Assembly: GCF_030657435.1 (NCBI RefSeq)
Contig: NZ_JAUTWS010000011.1
Coordinates: forward strand, 124,001-188,000
Direction of reading: 5' to 3'
Source: Paracraurococcus lichenis
GTDB taxonomy: Bacteria; Pseudomonadota; Alphaproteobacteria; Acetobacterales; Acetobacteraceae
DNA length: 64,000 nucleotides
Part shown: positions 1 to 9,766 of the stretch, in pieces
Numbering within the stretch: position 1 is the stretch's first letter
Layout of the letters: every line of letters begins with the position of its first letter
Program-made: the position numbers and the translations under genes
Notes under the pieces: generated by a model
Told to the model about the DNA's origin: nothing
What the model saw: the letters and a program-made list of their open reading frames with translations, nothing else
Databases searched by the model: none

Positions 1-323
1 AAGCAGTAGAGGATCGCCGCGTCGCCGCCGTTCAGCGCCGGGAAGAAGCTCCGCGGCGCATGCGACATCCAGTAGGCGAAGGCCATCTCGCCCGCCAGCA
101 CGAAGGCGACCGGCCGGGTGAAGAGGCCGAGCATCAGCAGCAGCCCGCCCACCAGTTCGAACAGCCCCGCGAACCAGAGCAGGCCGAAGGTCGGCGGCAG
201 CGTGCCGCCCATGGGCGTGGGGAAGCCGAGCAGCTTCTGCGTACCGTGCTCGAGGAAGATCAGCGCCGCCACGATGCGCAGGATCGCGCGCATCCGCGGC
301 GCCATGACCGCCATGTCCCACAT
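1..323 (-). CDS. DoxX family membrane protein (3' end outside window)
   Basis: A small integral membrane protein of the DoxX family, whose members are often linked to redox or thiol stress, although the biochemical role is poorly defined. The visible part starts MWDMAVMAPRMRAILRI, continues into the family hallmark FLEHGTQKLLGFP near residues 23-35, and then runs through hydrophobic helices rich in Gly and Leu. The start at 323 is preceded by a GAGGGG ribosome site. An alternative ATG lies 9 bases further in. The C-terminus is cut off by the window edge. The neighbouring lipase gene runs the other way. The family call is secure from the HGxQK motif; the function is not. Confidence 0.8.
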   Translation of the reverse strand, partial: MWDMAVMAPRMRAILRIVAALIFLEHGTQKLLGFPTPMGGTLPPTFGLLWFAGLFELVGGLLLMLGLFTRPVAFVLAGEMAFAYWMSHAPRSFFPALNGGDAAILYC

Positions 324-340
324 ACCGTTCCCCTCTCGGC

Positions 341-430
341 TCAATGCACCAGCAGGTGGTCAATGTTATGGACCAGGCCGTTGGTGCAGGAAATATCGGG
401 CTCGATGAAAGGCGCATCGGCGATCCGCAA
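341..430 (-). pseudogene. fasciclin-domain C-terminal remnant
   Basis: Read on the minus strand, this stretch ends in a stop at 341-343 and encodes FIEPDISCTNGLVHNIDHLL just before it. This resembles the last strand of bacterial fasciclin (FAS1) domains, which typically end with an (E/A)DI..sNGvvHvID.vLl pattern. The upstream sequence in the same frame shows no recognisable FAS1 fold and no good start, so this looks like the tail of a decayed gene. It lies in the spacer between the DoxX gene and the divergent lipase gene. The similarity is seen by eye only. The alternative is chance, which seems unlikely for a run of this length ending exactly at a stop. Confidence 0.45.
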
Positions 431-701
431 GGCCGATGCCGAAGCTGCCCTGGCCTGACTGCAACGCCGTCCGGCCCCCCGCCAGGGCCGGGCTCCGCAT
501 CCCTGCATCGCCCGCTCCCGGATGGGACCGGGGCGGCACAACGCGGCGCGCCGGGCCTGGCTGCATGTTGCAGGACCGGAAACCGCCGCCGGTTCCCAGT
601 GTTCTTAGGCCGCAACGCGCAGCGACCGAACCGGTCCGCTTGCCGCATCCACGCCCGTGCGCGGGGCACGCGCTCCCACGGGTTTGCAGGAGAGACACAG
701 A

Positions 702-1793
702 GTGACGCCCACCACCGACGCCCTGCTGGCGCAGCTCTCGAGCGACGCCTATTCCGCCACGCCGGTGACGCTGCCGGCCGGTTTCACCGCCCTCGACACC
801 TCGAATTTCGGCATCGCCCTGCAGGCGGGCGAGAGCCTGTCGAACGGCATCTACACCAGCGGCAACGGCGCGGCGCTGGTGACCGTCGGCTTCATCGAGG
901 ATCTGCCGACCATCGTCATCGCCTTCCGCGGCAGCGACGATACGCAGGACAGCCTGCAGGACCTGAACGGCATCAACGCCGCCTATCCCGCCTTCACCTC
1001 GCTGGTTGCCGCCGTCGACCAGGCCTCGGCGGCCTGGGGCATCCCGGTGGTCGTCACCGGCCACAGCCTCGGCGGCTCCATGGCGCAGCTCTACATGGCG
1101 AGCCACCCGAACGTCGCGGGCGAGCCGGGCCATGCCGCGGTGACCTTCGGCTCGGCCGGCGCCATCCTGCCGGCCGGCACGGATGACCGCATCACCAACT
1201 ACGTCATCGCCGACGACCCGGCGGTGGTGCTCGGCGCGCACCGCGCCGAGATCGGCGACTTCCTGCGCAACAACACCGTCCTGGTCGATCCGGCCGCCGA
1301 GCGCATCGCCGCGGAGTTGCCGGGCATCACGGCGGCCCAGGCACGCGAGTCCCTGCCCAACCTGACGGTGAACTACGACAACCACGGCAACATCGTCCTG
1401 CTGCCGACGGCCGACGGGAAGCTGGACTATGCCGGCGCCATCGCCGGCGTCGCCGCCTTGAACGCCGACCGGCACGACGTCTCGAACTACGTCACCGAGG
1501 TGCAGGCGGCCTGGTCCGGCACCGGCCCGGGCTATCGCGTCGTGCCGGACGCCACCACCGGCGACCAGCAGCTCGATTTCCTGCACGCGCTCTACGACGG
1601 CGACAACCGCACGCCCGGCGCGGAGCAGGCTGTCGTGAACGACCTGCTCGGCCGCTTCGGGGAGGACCTGCGCGACGACCTGCAGCAGACCGGCCAGGAC
1701 ATCGCCGACACCCTGCAGCCCCCGGCCAACGACGCCTTCACCACCGTCCGCGACGGCCTGACCGGCATCGGCCAGGACCTGAACCTGATCTGA
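702..1793 (+). CDS. lipase (class 3)-like alpha/beta hydrolase
   Basis: A 363-residue protein with a class 3 lipase-like core. The segment IVIAFRGSDD is the usual family block before the active site, and GHSLGGS carries the GxSxG nucleophile elbow. A plausible acid/His region follows. The start is taken as GTG at 702 because an AGGAG ribosome site sits 9 bases upstream; a longer reading from 657 has no such signal. There is no classical signal peptide, and the N-terminus begins TPTTDALLAQLSSDAYS. The C-terminal 100 residues, rich in Asp and Gln, resemble no domain I know and may be a secretion or repeat region. The substrate is unknown. A stem-loop terminator lies just downstream. Confidence 0.75.
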   Translation: MTPTTDALLAQLSSDAYSATPVTLPAGFTALDTSNFGIALQAGESLSNGIYTSGNGAALVTVGFIEDLPTIVIAFRGSDDTQDSLQDLNGINAAYPAFTSLVAAVDQASAAWGIPVVVTGHSLGGSMAQLYMASHPNVAGEPGHAAVTFGSAGAILPAGTDDRITNYVIADDPAVVLGAHRAEIGDFLRNNTVLVDPAAERIAAELPGITAAQARESLPNLTVNYDNHGNIVLLPTADGKLDYAGAIAGVAALNADRHDVSNYVTEVQAAWSGTGPGYRVVPDATTGDQQLDFLHALYDGDNRTPGAEQAVVNDLLGRFGEDLRDDLQQTGQDIADTLQPPANDAFTTVRDGLTGIGQDLNLI

Positions 1794-1810
1794 CCGCCCC
1801 GGGCAGGAAG

Positions 1811-1834
1811 GGGCGGCGCGGCAGCGCGCCGCCC
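1811..1834. terminator. bidirectional stem-loop between lipase gene and purA
   Basis: A perfect 10-bp stem, GGGCGGCGCG with CGCGCCGCCC, closes a four-base loop exactly between two convergent genes. No T-tract follows. The position between two 3' ends suggests termination in both directions. Confidence 0.65.
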
Positions 1835-1836
1835 TC

Positions 1837-3126
<1,290 letters not shown>

Positions 3127-3162
3127 CGGGCTAGTCCCTTTTCCTGATGTGAGCTGGCCACG

Positions 3163-4353
3163 TCACGGCGCCGCGCCCCGGCCCGCGGCGCCCTGCGGCG
3201 CGGGGTGGGTCTGCGTTCCGCCGAGCGGGACGGCCTGGCCGTCCCGGAGGATATGCGTGCAGCGCAGCCCGTCCGGCGTATCGGCCGGGGTCAGGGCGGC
3301 GACGGTGACGAAGCCGGCGCCGCGCAGCCGGGCTGCCTCCGCCTCCTCGCCGAGGCGGACGAAGACGCGCGGGCGGACCGGCGGCAGCGGCGCGGCGCGC
3401 ATCGCCGCCTCGGGGTAGAGGGTCATGCCGGTCGCCGGCTCCTCCCCCGCGAGGTAGCGGCCGCCGCGCGCCAGCTCCCCCGCCGCGCCGGGGCCGTAGA
3501 GGGTGAAGGCGACGCCAACATGGTAGCGCAGCCCGCGGAACTCGACGGGGTCGAGGGTGATGCGCAGCTCCGGCATCAGCGCCCGGATGGCGGCGATGAC
3601 GGCGGCGGCATTGTCGGCGATCGCCTGGGCGGCGGGCGGCAGGGTGGCGGCGCGGAGCGCGGCGAGCGCCCCCTCCGCCGGGCCGGCGGCCTGCAGCAGC
3701 GCCGGCAGGGCGGCGGCCAGCGGCCCGGCCTCGGCCGAGAGCGAGGCGACGGCCGCGGCATCCTTGCGGTCGAGCGCGCGGCCGAGGCGCTGCCGCAGCC
3801 CGGGCTCGAGCCCCGCGGCCTCGAAGAGCGCGGCGGCGAAGGTGGGCAGCGTGACGTCGAGCGAGAGGCCGGTGACGCCGATCGCCGCCAGCGCCTGGAC
3901 GGCGACGGCGGCCACCTCGGCATCCGCCGTCGCGGCGTCGCTGCCGATCAGCTCCACCCCCGCCTGGGCCACCTGGCGGGAGGGGGCGAGCTGCGTGCCC
4001 TTCACCCGCAGCACCTGGCCGGCATAGCAGAGCCGCAGCGGCCGCTTCTGCAGGCCGAGCCGGCTGCCGGCGATGCGGGCGACCTGCGGCGTGGTGTCGG
4101 CGCGCAGCCCCATCATGCGCTGGGACACCGGGTCCATCAGGCGGAAGGTCTGCTCCGCGACGGCGGCGCCCGAGCCGGCGAGCAGGCTGTCCTCGAACTC
4201 GAGCAGCGGCGGCTTGACCCGCTCGTAGCCATGCGCGGCGAAGGCGGCCATCAGGCTCTCGACCAGGGCGGCCTCGCGCTCGGCCTCGGGCGGCAGCAGG
4301 TCGATCAGGCCCGCGGGCAGCAGGGCGGGGTTGGGCGCGTCGTCGTCGGTCAT
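3163..4353 (-). CDS. hisZ: ATP phosphoribosyltransferase regulatory subunit
   Basis: HisZ is a class II aminoacyl-tRNA-synthetase paralogue (a HisRS-like fold without tRNA charging). It binds the short form of HisG and is needed for the first step of histidine synthesis and its feedback control. The protein is 396 residues when started at MTDDDAPNPALLPAGLIDLL. The family block PEAEREAALVESLMAAFAAH follows, then a motif-2-like region MGLRADTTPQVARI. No hisG lies nearby. The frame stays open for about 440 bases upstream of this start, but that part is arginine/proline-rich and unlike any HisZ. No clear ribosome site precedes the chosen ATG, so the start is slightly uncertain. Confidence 0.9.
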   Translation of the reverse strand: MTDDDAPNPALLPAGLIDLLPPEAEREAALVESLMAAFAAHGYERVKPPLLEFEDSLLAGSGAAVAEQTFRLMDPVSQRMMGLRADTTPQVARIAGSRLGLQKRPLRLCYAGQVLRVKGTQLAPSRQVAQAGVELIGSDAATADAEVAAVAVQALAAIGVTGLSLDVTLPTFAAALFEAAGLEPGLRQRLGRALDRKDAAAVASLSAEAGPLAAALPALLQAAGPAEGALAALRAATLPPAAQAIADNAAAVIAAIRALMPELRITLDPVEFRGLRYHVGVAFTLYGPGAAGELARGGRYLAGEEPATGMTLYPEAAMRAAPLPPVRPRVFVRLGEEAEAARLRGAGFVTVAALTPADTPDGLRCTHILRDGQAVPLGGTQTHPAPQGAAGRGAAP

Positions 4354-4974
4354 GACCGGCCGGGTGTGGCAGCGGGGGCGGGGCCGCGCAAGGGGAGCGG
4401 AGATGCAGACTCCGGACGGATTGCCGGCCCCGGACCCCGAGGGGAGGAGCGCCGCGGCGGGAGGCCGGTCAGCGGAACGAGCCGGCCGTGCGGGGATGCG
4501 GGATCCGGGCGGATCGCCGGCCACCGGGACCGGCCCAGGCGACCGCCGGGAGCACCGGGGCGTCGGACGATGGCCGTAAGACGCCTCGGCGTGCTGGATT
4601 CGGACAAAGGTCGCAGGCGGATCGCGGCGGAATCGTGGCAGGCCATGGCCCGACGGCTCGGCATGAGGTGTCGGGCGGCCGCCGGGCCGGCCCCGGACAT
4701 GCCACCCGCGCCTGCGACGACCGGCCCTGCACCGCGCCGCGAGAGGCACCGGAACGGTACCGGGGCGGGCCCGGCCGGCAGCCTCCGGGCCCACCCCCGC
4801 CTCGCCATCACCCGCCGCCTTGTCCAGCCCAGCCGCTATGATTGCCCCGCCGAACAGTCCACGACCAGCTTATAGGAATATATTCAGAATTTCCAGCACC
4901 CCATTGCCGCCGCGCAGCGACGTCATCGCCGCCTCCCCCTCAACGGCCGCGGCGCCGCAGGGCAGGATGCCGGC
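4354..4974. other. 620-base divergent spacer, no convincing gene
   Basis: Spacer between hisZ (leftward) and the HAD gene (rightward). Several frames are open but have arginine/proline-rich translations typical of antisense GC-rich DNA. The only contrast is an AT-richer patch at about 4858-4900 containing TATAGGAATATATTC, which could hold a promoter. I see no RNA gene or repeat. Confidence 0.5.
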
Positions 4975-5613
4975 ATGCCGCCCGCTCCGCCGCCGCGCCT
5001 CGTCATCTTCGACTTCGACGGCACCCTGGCCGATTCCTTTCCCTGGTTCCGCTCCGTGCTGAACGAGGTCGGGGCGCGGCACGGGCTGCGGCCGGTGGCG
5101 CCGGAGGAGGTGGAGTCGCTGCGCCTGCTGCCGACACCGGAGATCCTGCGGGCGATGCAGGTCCCGCCCTGGAAGCTGCCGGCGCTGACGCGCGACCTCA
5201 GGGCCATGAAGGCCGAGGCGGCGGCCTGCATCCCGCTCTTCCCCGGCGTGCCCGAGATGCTGCGCGGCCTGGCGGCGGGCGGCGCGGTGGTGGCGATCGC
5301 CAGTTCGGATGCCGAGCCGAACATCCGGCGGACCCTGGGCGCGGCGGCCGCCGCGGTCTCGCATTTCGCCTGCGGCGCCTCGCTCTTCGGCAAGGCGCCG
5401 AAGCTGCGACAGGTGCTGCGGGCGACGGGGCTACCCGCGGCGGCGGCGGTCTATGTCGGCGACGAGACGCGGGATGCCGAGGCGGCGGCGAAGGTGGGGA
5501 TGGATTTCGCCGCGGTGACCTGGGGCTATGCGGCGCCGGCGGCGCTGCTGGCACGCGGGCCGCGCTGGGTCTTCGGCACGCCGGCGGAGGTGGCGGCCGG
5601 GCTCGGGATGTGA
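4975..5613 (+). CDS. HAD-superfamily phosphatase (phosphoglycolate phosphatase-like)
   Basis: A 212-residue haloacid-dehalogenase hydrolase. Motif I is FDFDGTLADS at residues 12-21, with the nucleophile Asp and the acid/base Asp two residues later. Motif II lies in VVAIASSDA. A conserved Lys sits in LFGKAPKLRQ, and motif IV is VYVGDETRDAEAA. The helical cap between motifs I and II fits subfamily IA, which includes phosphoglycolate phosphatase (Gph) and pyrophosphatase PpaX. The exact substrate cannot be told from the sequence. It is followed after 134 bases by the RNA methyltransferase gene on the same strand. Confidence 0.85.
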   Translation: MPPAPPPRLVIFDFDGTLADSFPWFRSVLNEVGARHGLRPVAPEEVESLRLLPTPEILRAMQVPPWKLPALTRDLRAMKAEAAACIPLFPGVPEMLRGLAAGGAVVAIASSDAEPNIRRTLGAAAAAVSHFACGASLFGKAPKLRQVLRATGLPAAAAVYVGDETRDAEAAAKVGMDFAAVTWGYAAPAALLARGPRWVFGTPAEVAAGLGM

Positions 5614-5747
5614 TCCCGGGCGGCAGGCCCCTCGGCCGGGATGGCCGCCCCTCCCCCGCGATGGTACAGCGCGGCCACGCCTTTCCCGCCCGGCCCTCCA
5701 ACCCCGGCGGCCCCGCCCCGGATCGGGCGCCCCGCCCGGCCAATGCG

Positions 5748-6863
5748 ATGACGACGGACACGACATTCGAGATCTTCCTGGCGGCCGCGCCGGGCCTGGA
5801 GCCGGTGCTCTGCGAAGAGGTGCGCGGTAAGGGCTTCCGCCGCCCGCGGGCGGTGCCCGGCGGCGTGGTCATAGAGGGCGGCTGGCCGGAGGTCTGGCGC
5901 GCCAATCTCTGGATCCGCGGCGCCGGGCGGGTCCTGGCGCGGCTCGACCAGTTCCGCGTGGTCCACCTCGCGCAGCTCGACCAGCGGGCGCGGCGCGTGC
6001 CCTGGGCGAGCGTGCTGCGCCCCGACCGGCCCTTCCGGGTGGAGGCCACCTGCGCCGCCTCCCGCATCTGGCACAGCGGCGCCGCCGCCCAGCGCATCGC
6101 CACCGCCATCCGCGAGACGCTCGGCGCGCCGGAGGCCGAGGCGGGCGGCATCCTGGTGCGGGCGCGGCTCGAGCACGACCTCTGCACCATCAGCGTCGAT
6201 ACCTCCGGCGAGCCGCTGCACAAGCGCGGCTACAAGGAGGCGGTGAACCCGGCGCCGATGCGCGAGACCCTCGCCTCGCTCTTCCTGATGCAGTGCGGCT
6301 ATGCCGGCACCGAGCCGCTGCTCGATCCCATGTGCGGCGCGGGCACCTTCGTCATCGAGGCGGCGGAGATCGCGGCGCGCCTCAATCCCGGCCGGGCGCG
6401 CCGCTTCGCCTTCGAGGACCTCGCCAGCTTCGACGCCGAGGCCTGGGCGCGCATGCGCGCGGTGCAGAGCCGGCGCGAGCCTGCGTTCCGCTGCTTCGGC
6501 AGCGACCGGGACGCGGGGGCGGTGGAGATGAGCCGCGCCAATGCCGCGCGGGCCGGCGTCGAGGCCGGCACCGAATTCCGCCAGGCGACGATCAGCGACG
6601 CCGCGCCGCCGGAGGGGCCGCCGGGCCTGGTCATCGTCAACCCGCCCTATGGCGCGCGCCTCGGCGAGGGGAAGGCGCTGGGGCCGCTCTACCGCGCCCT
6701 GGGGCAGGTGCTGCGGGCACGCTTCTCGGGCTGGCGCGTCGGCCTGGTCACCGCCGAGCCGCGGCTGGCCCAGGTGACCGGGCTGCCCTTCCTGCCGCCC
6801 GGCCCGCCGGTGCCGCATGGCGGGCTGCGGGTGACGCTGTACCGGACCGCGCCCCTGGCCTGA
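5748..6863 (+). CDS. THUMP-domain class I RNA methyltransferase (RlmL/YcbY N-half type)
   Basis: A SAM-dependent methyltransferase of 371 residues. The N-terminal block FEIFLAAAPGLEPVLCEEV is the ferredoxin-like start of THUMP RNA methylases. The middle contains LLDPMCGAGTFVIEAA, the SAM-binding motif I. NPPYGARLGEG is the N-P-P-Y motif IV of N2-guanine or N6-adenine methylases. By family this most likely methylates 23S rRNA guanine N2 (RlmL/RlmK N-half) or a tRNA guanine. The start MTTDTTFEIF at 5748 is preferred because the THUMP region begins immediately; the frame is open far upstream but overlaps the HAD gene. Confidence 0.88.
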   Translation: MTTDTTFEIFLAAAPGLEPVLCEEVRGKGFRRPRAVPGGVVIEGGWPEVWRANLWIRGAGRVLARLDQFRVVHLAQLDQRARRVPWASVLRPDRPFRVEATCAASRIWHSGAAAQRIATAIRETLGAPEAEAGGILVRARLEHDLCTISVDTSGEPLHKRGYKEAVNPAPMRETLASLFLMQCGYAGTEPLLDPMCGAGTFVIEAAEIAARLNPGRARRFAFEDLASFDAEAWARMRAVQSRREPAFRCFGSDRDAGAVEMSRANAARAGVEAGTEFRQATISDAAPPEGPPGLVIVNPPYGARLGEGKALGPLYRALGQVLRARFSGWRVGLVTAEPRLAQVTGLPFLPPGPPVPHGGLRVTLYRTAPLA

Positions 6864-6972
6864 CGGCGCCGGTCGCCGGCCCGGCGCCCCGGATCGGCCC
6901 CTCGGTCTGGACGGGCGCGGCCGGTCTCGTGTCGGCCCGAGCCTGCGCGCGACGCCCGTCGGCGGTTGGATG

Positions 6973-7659
6973 TCAGGCGATCTCCCGGACCAGCTTGGCC
7001 CGCAGCGCGCGGGCGATGTCGCGCCGGTCCTCCGCCGTCACCACGAAGGCGCCGGGCCCGCCCGCCACCTCCCGCCGATAGGTCTCGGCCAGCGGCTCGC
7101 CGAAGCGGGTGACCTGGCCGGCGGCGGCGACGGCGAGCGCATTGATCCGGATGCCGGCCGCGACAGCCTCGTCGCGCGCGACCTCGGCGGGCCGCAGCGA
7201 GCGCAGGTCGGGCCCGTCGCCCGAGAGGTCGATCACCCGCTCCGCCGCGCGGAAGGGCGCGGCGAGCAGCAGGCGCGCGCAATGGTCCAGCGCATCGCCG
7301 ATCGCGTTCCAGCTCTGCGGGCTGCGCGGCGCGGCCAGCACCGCCTCCGCGAGGCGCCGCGCATCGGCGGCATCGGCGATGCGGTGGAAATCGACCACCG
7401 TCGCCGCGCCGCCGGGCGAGCCCCATTCCACCATGGCGACCGCGATGGCGCCGCGCGGCCGGCTGGCGATGGCCGCGAGCACGGCGGGATGCGACAGCGC
7501 CTCGGCATAGCCCTCGCGCTGCAGGCGGAACTCGTCGGCATCGATGGAGCCGGAGGCATCGACGGCGAGGACGAGGAGCGTGTCCACCTCCGGCACCTGC
7601 GCGGCGGCAGGTGCGGCGGCGAGGCCCCCCGGGAGCGCAAGGATGCTGCGGCGCTGCAT
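6973..7659 (-). CDS. DUF1194 von Willebrand factor A-like exported protein
   Basis: A 228-residue protein with a short N-terminal signal region (MQRRSILALPGGLAAAPAAA) and then LLVLAVDASGSIDADEF. That segment is the DxSxS metal-ion-dependent adhesion site of a von Willebrand A domain, here of the DUF1194 type common in alphaproteobacteria. The conserved segment VIDLSGDGPDL follows in the middle. It is probably periplasmic and binds a divalent metal; its partner and process are unknown. It is transcribed divergently from the alpha/beta hydrolase gene across a 111-base spacer. Confidence 0.82.
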   Translation of the reverse strand: MQRRSILALPGGLAAAPAAAQVPEVDTLLVLAVDASGSIDADEFRLQREGYAEALSHPAVLAAIASRPRGAIAVAMVEWGSPGGAATVVDFHRIADAADARRLAEAVLAAPRSPQSWNAIGDALDHCARLLLAAPFRAAERVIDLSGDGPDLRSLRPAEVARDEAVAAGIRINALAVAAAGQVTRFGEPLAETYRREVAGGPGAFVVTAEDRRDIARALRAKLVREIA

Positions 7660-7770
7660 GGACGGACCCCGGATGTCGTTGCGATGACATGGGACGTGGT
7701 CGCGGCGGCGCCAAGCCTTGGCGGCGCGCGCCGGCCGGCGCATGGTCCGGCCGGGACGAGGAGGAACGCC

Positions 7771-8574
7771 ATGCCGAGCTTCACCGTGGACGGCTACGAC
7801 CTGAGCTATGCCGAGAGCGGCGCCGGCGAGCCGCTGGTGCTGGTGCACGGGACGCTCGGCGACCAGCGCTACTGGGCGCCGCAGATGGAGACGCTCGGGA
7901 AGCACTACCGCGTGCTGGCGCTGTCCCTGCGGCATTGCTGGCCCGGGGAATGGACCGCGGACGGGGATTTCACCATCGACCGGCACGTGGCCGACGTGGC
8001 CGCCTTCATCCGCGGCCTCGGCGCCGGGCCGGTGCGGCTGGTTGGCCACTCGCGTGGCGGCCATATCGCCTTCCGCGTCGCCGAGCGGCATCCGGACCTC
8101 GTCCGCGCCCTGGTCCTGGCCGAGCCGGGGGGCGAGCTGGACGAGAGCCTGGGCGGCAGGCCCGCAAGCGGCGCCCAGGCCGGCGCCTTCGCCGAGGGCG
8201 CCGCGCTGATCGAGGCCGGCGACGTGGAGGGTGGCCTCAGGCGCATCGCCGAGCATACCGGCGGCCCGGGCGCCTGGGAGAAGCGCAGCGAGGCGCGCAA
8301 GGCGATCAACCGCGCGAATGCCCGCACCCTGCTCGGCCAGCGCCACGAGCAGCGCCGCCCCTATTCACGCGCGGCGGCGGAGGCGATCCGGGCGCCGACC
8401 CTGCTGGTGGTGGGCGCGCAGACCCTGCCGAATTTCGTGGCGAACGCCGATGCGCTGGAGAAGCACATCAAGGGCTGCGCGCGCGTCTCGATCCCGAATG
8501 CCGCGCACAGCATGAGCCAGGACAACCCGGCGGCCTTCGATGCCGCGGTGCTCGCCTTCCTCGAGCGGCACTGA
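7771..8574 (+). CDS. alpha/beta hydrolase
   Basis: A cytosolic 267-residue alpha/beta-hydrolase-fold enzyme. HGTLGDQRYW supplies the oxyanion-hole HG motif, VGHSRGGHIAF (about residues 91-101) the nucleophile Ser, and the C-terminal PNAAHSMSQDNP the catalytic His. A GAGGAG ribosome site lies 7 bases before the ATG. The 3' end is only three bases from the next gene, an NAD-dependent epimerase, so the two are likely cotranscribed. The substrate is not evident. Confidence 0.85.
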   Translation: MPSFTVDGYDLSYAESGAGEPLVLVHGTLGDQRYWAPQMETLGKHYRVLALSLRHCWPGEWTADGDFTIDRHVADVAAFIRGLGAGPVRLVGHSRGGHIAFRVAERHPDLVRALVLAEPGGELDESLGGRPASGAQAGAFAEGAALIEAGDVEGGLRRIAEHTGGPGAWEKRSEARKAINRANARTLLGQRHEQRRPYSRAAAEAIRAPTLLVVGAQTLPNFVANADALEKHIKGCARVSIPNAAHSMSQDNPAAFDAAVLAFLERH

Positions 8575-8577
8575 GCG

Positions 8578-9468
8578 ATGCGCAGCGTCGTCGTCACCGG
8601 CGGCAGCGGCAAGGCCGGCACCGCCATCGTGCGGGAACTGCTCGCGCATGGCTATGCCGTGCTGAACGTGGACGTGCGGCCGCCCGCCGAGCCGCCGCCG
8701 TCCGGCGGGCCGCCGTGCCACTTCATGCGGGTGGACCTGACCGGCTTCGGCTCGGCGGTGGAGAGCCTGGCGCGCATGGCGGGGACGCTGGACCGCCGGC
8801 GGGACCCGCTCGGGAAGCCCTTCGCGGTGGTGCACATGGCTGGCATCCCGGCGCCCGGCCTGGCGACGGATGCGGCGACCTTCCACAACAACATGATGAC
8901 GACCTGGAACATCTTCTCCGCCGCCACGCTGGCCGGGGTGGAGCGGGTGGTCTGGGCGTCCTCGGAGACCACCTACGGCCTTCCCCTCACCCGCAGCCCG
9001 CCGCTGTTTGCCCCGGTGACCGAGGACCATCCGCTGGTGCCCGAGAGCAGCTATGCGCTGGCCAAGGCGCTCTGCGAGCGGATGGCGGAGGAGATGCACC
9101 GCTGGAACCCGGGCACCCGCTTCACGGCGCTCCGCATCAGCAACATCCTGGAGGAGGCGGACTACGCCCTGATCCCCGGCTTCCAGGCGGACGCGGCGCT
9201 GCGGCGCTGGAATCTCTGGAGCTGGGTGGATGCGCGCGACGTCGCCCAGGCCGCGCGGCTGGCGCTGGAGGCCGATGTGGCGGGCTGCGACGCCTTCACC
9301 ATCGCCGCCGCCGACACGGTGATGGAGCGCCCGAGCCGCGACCTGATGGCCGAGCATTTTCCCGGCGTGCCGATCCGCGGGGAGCTGGCCGAGCACGGCA
9401 CGCTGCTCTCCGTCGAGAAGGCGAAGCGGGTGCTGGGCTACGCGCCGCGGCATAGCTGGCGGCGTTGA
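8578..9468 (+). CDS. NAD(P)-dependent epimerase/dehydratase
   Basis: A 296-residue extended short-chain dehydrogenase. The N-terminus VVVTGGSGKAGTAIV is the nucleotide-binding GxxGxxG. The catalytic Tyr-Lys pair is in SSYALAKALCE, and an upstream Ser is in WASSETTYG. The C-terminal substrate-binding part contains DLMAEHFPGVPIRGEL. The family acts on nucleotide sugars or similar keto/hydroxyl substrates. The true substrate is unknown. It follows the hydrolase gene by three bases. Confidence 0.85.
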   Translation: MRSVVVTGGSGKAGTAIVRELLAHGYAVLNVDVRPPAEPPPSGGPPCHFMRVDLTGFGSAVESLARMAGTLDRRRDPLGKPFAVVHMAGIPAPGLATDAATFHNNMMTTWNIFSAATLAGVERVVWASSETTYGLPLTRSPPLFAPVTEDHPLVPESSYALAKALCERMAEEMHRWNPGTRFTALRISNILEEADYALIPGFQADAALRRWNLWSWVDARDVAQAARLALEADVAGCDAFTIAAADTVMERPSRDLMAEHFPGVPIRGELAEHGTLLSVEKAKRVLGYAPRHSWRR

Positions 9469-9480
9469 AGCAGAGGGGCA

Positions 9481-9511
9481 CCACGGTATATAGCAGTGGT
9501 AGCTACCGTGG
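9481..9511. promoter_or_regulatory. palindromic operator of the vapBC-type operon
   Basis: Perfect 8-bp inverted arms, CCACGGTA at 9481-9488 and TACCGTGG at 9504-9511, flank a 15-base centre containing TATATAG, and end 9 bases before the antitoxin start. Type II antitoxins with an N-terminal DNA-binding domain usually bind such palindromes over their own promoter, so this is the likely autoregulatory operator. Confidence 0.65.
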
Positions 9512-9520
9512 GGTGCCGCG

Positions 9521-9766
9521 ATGCCGACCGCCAAGCTCTTCTGGTCAGGCCGATCCCAGGCGGTCCGGCTGCCCAAGGAATTCCGCTTCAAGGGCCAGGA
9601 GGTCCGCATCCGCCGCGAGGGCAATGCGGTGATCCTCGAGCCCATCGCGGATGACTGGGCCTGGCTCGACGCGCTCGAGCCCCTGGATGAGGATGCCGCG
9701 CGCTACGCGCTGGAGCAGCCGCCGATGCAGGCGCGGCCGGAACTCGACACCCTGTTCGACGACTGA
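9521..9766 (+). CDS. vapB: type II antitoxin, VapB/AbrB-fold
   Basis: An 81-residue antitoxin. The N-terminal half ([20 protein letters not shown]) is the swapped-hairpin AbrB/SpoVT fold used for DNA binding and autoregulation. The acidic C-terminal half ([20 protein letters not shown]) is the part expected to wrap the toxin. It overlaps the toxin gene by one base (TGATG), which fixes both reading frames and implies translational coupling. A palindrome directly upstream is the likely operator. Confidence 0.88.
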   Translation: MPTAKLFWSGRSQAVRLPKEFRFKGQEVRIRREGNAVILEPIADDWAWLDALEPLDEDAARYALEQPPMQARPELDTLFDD

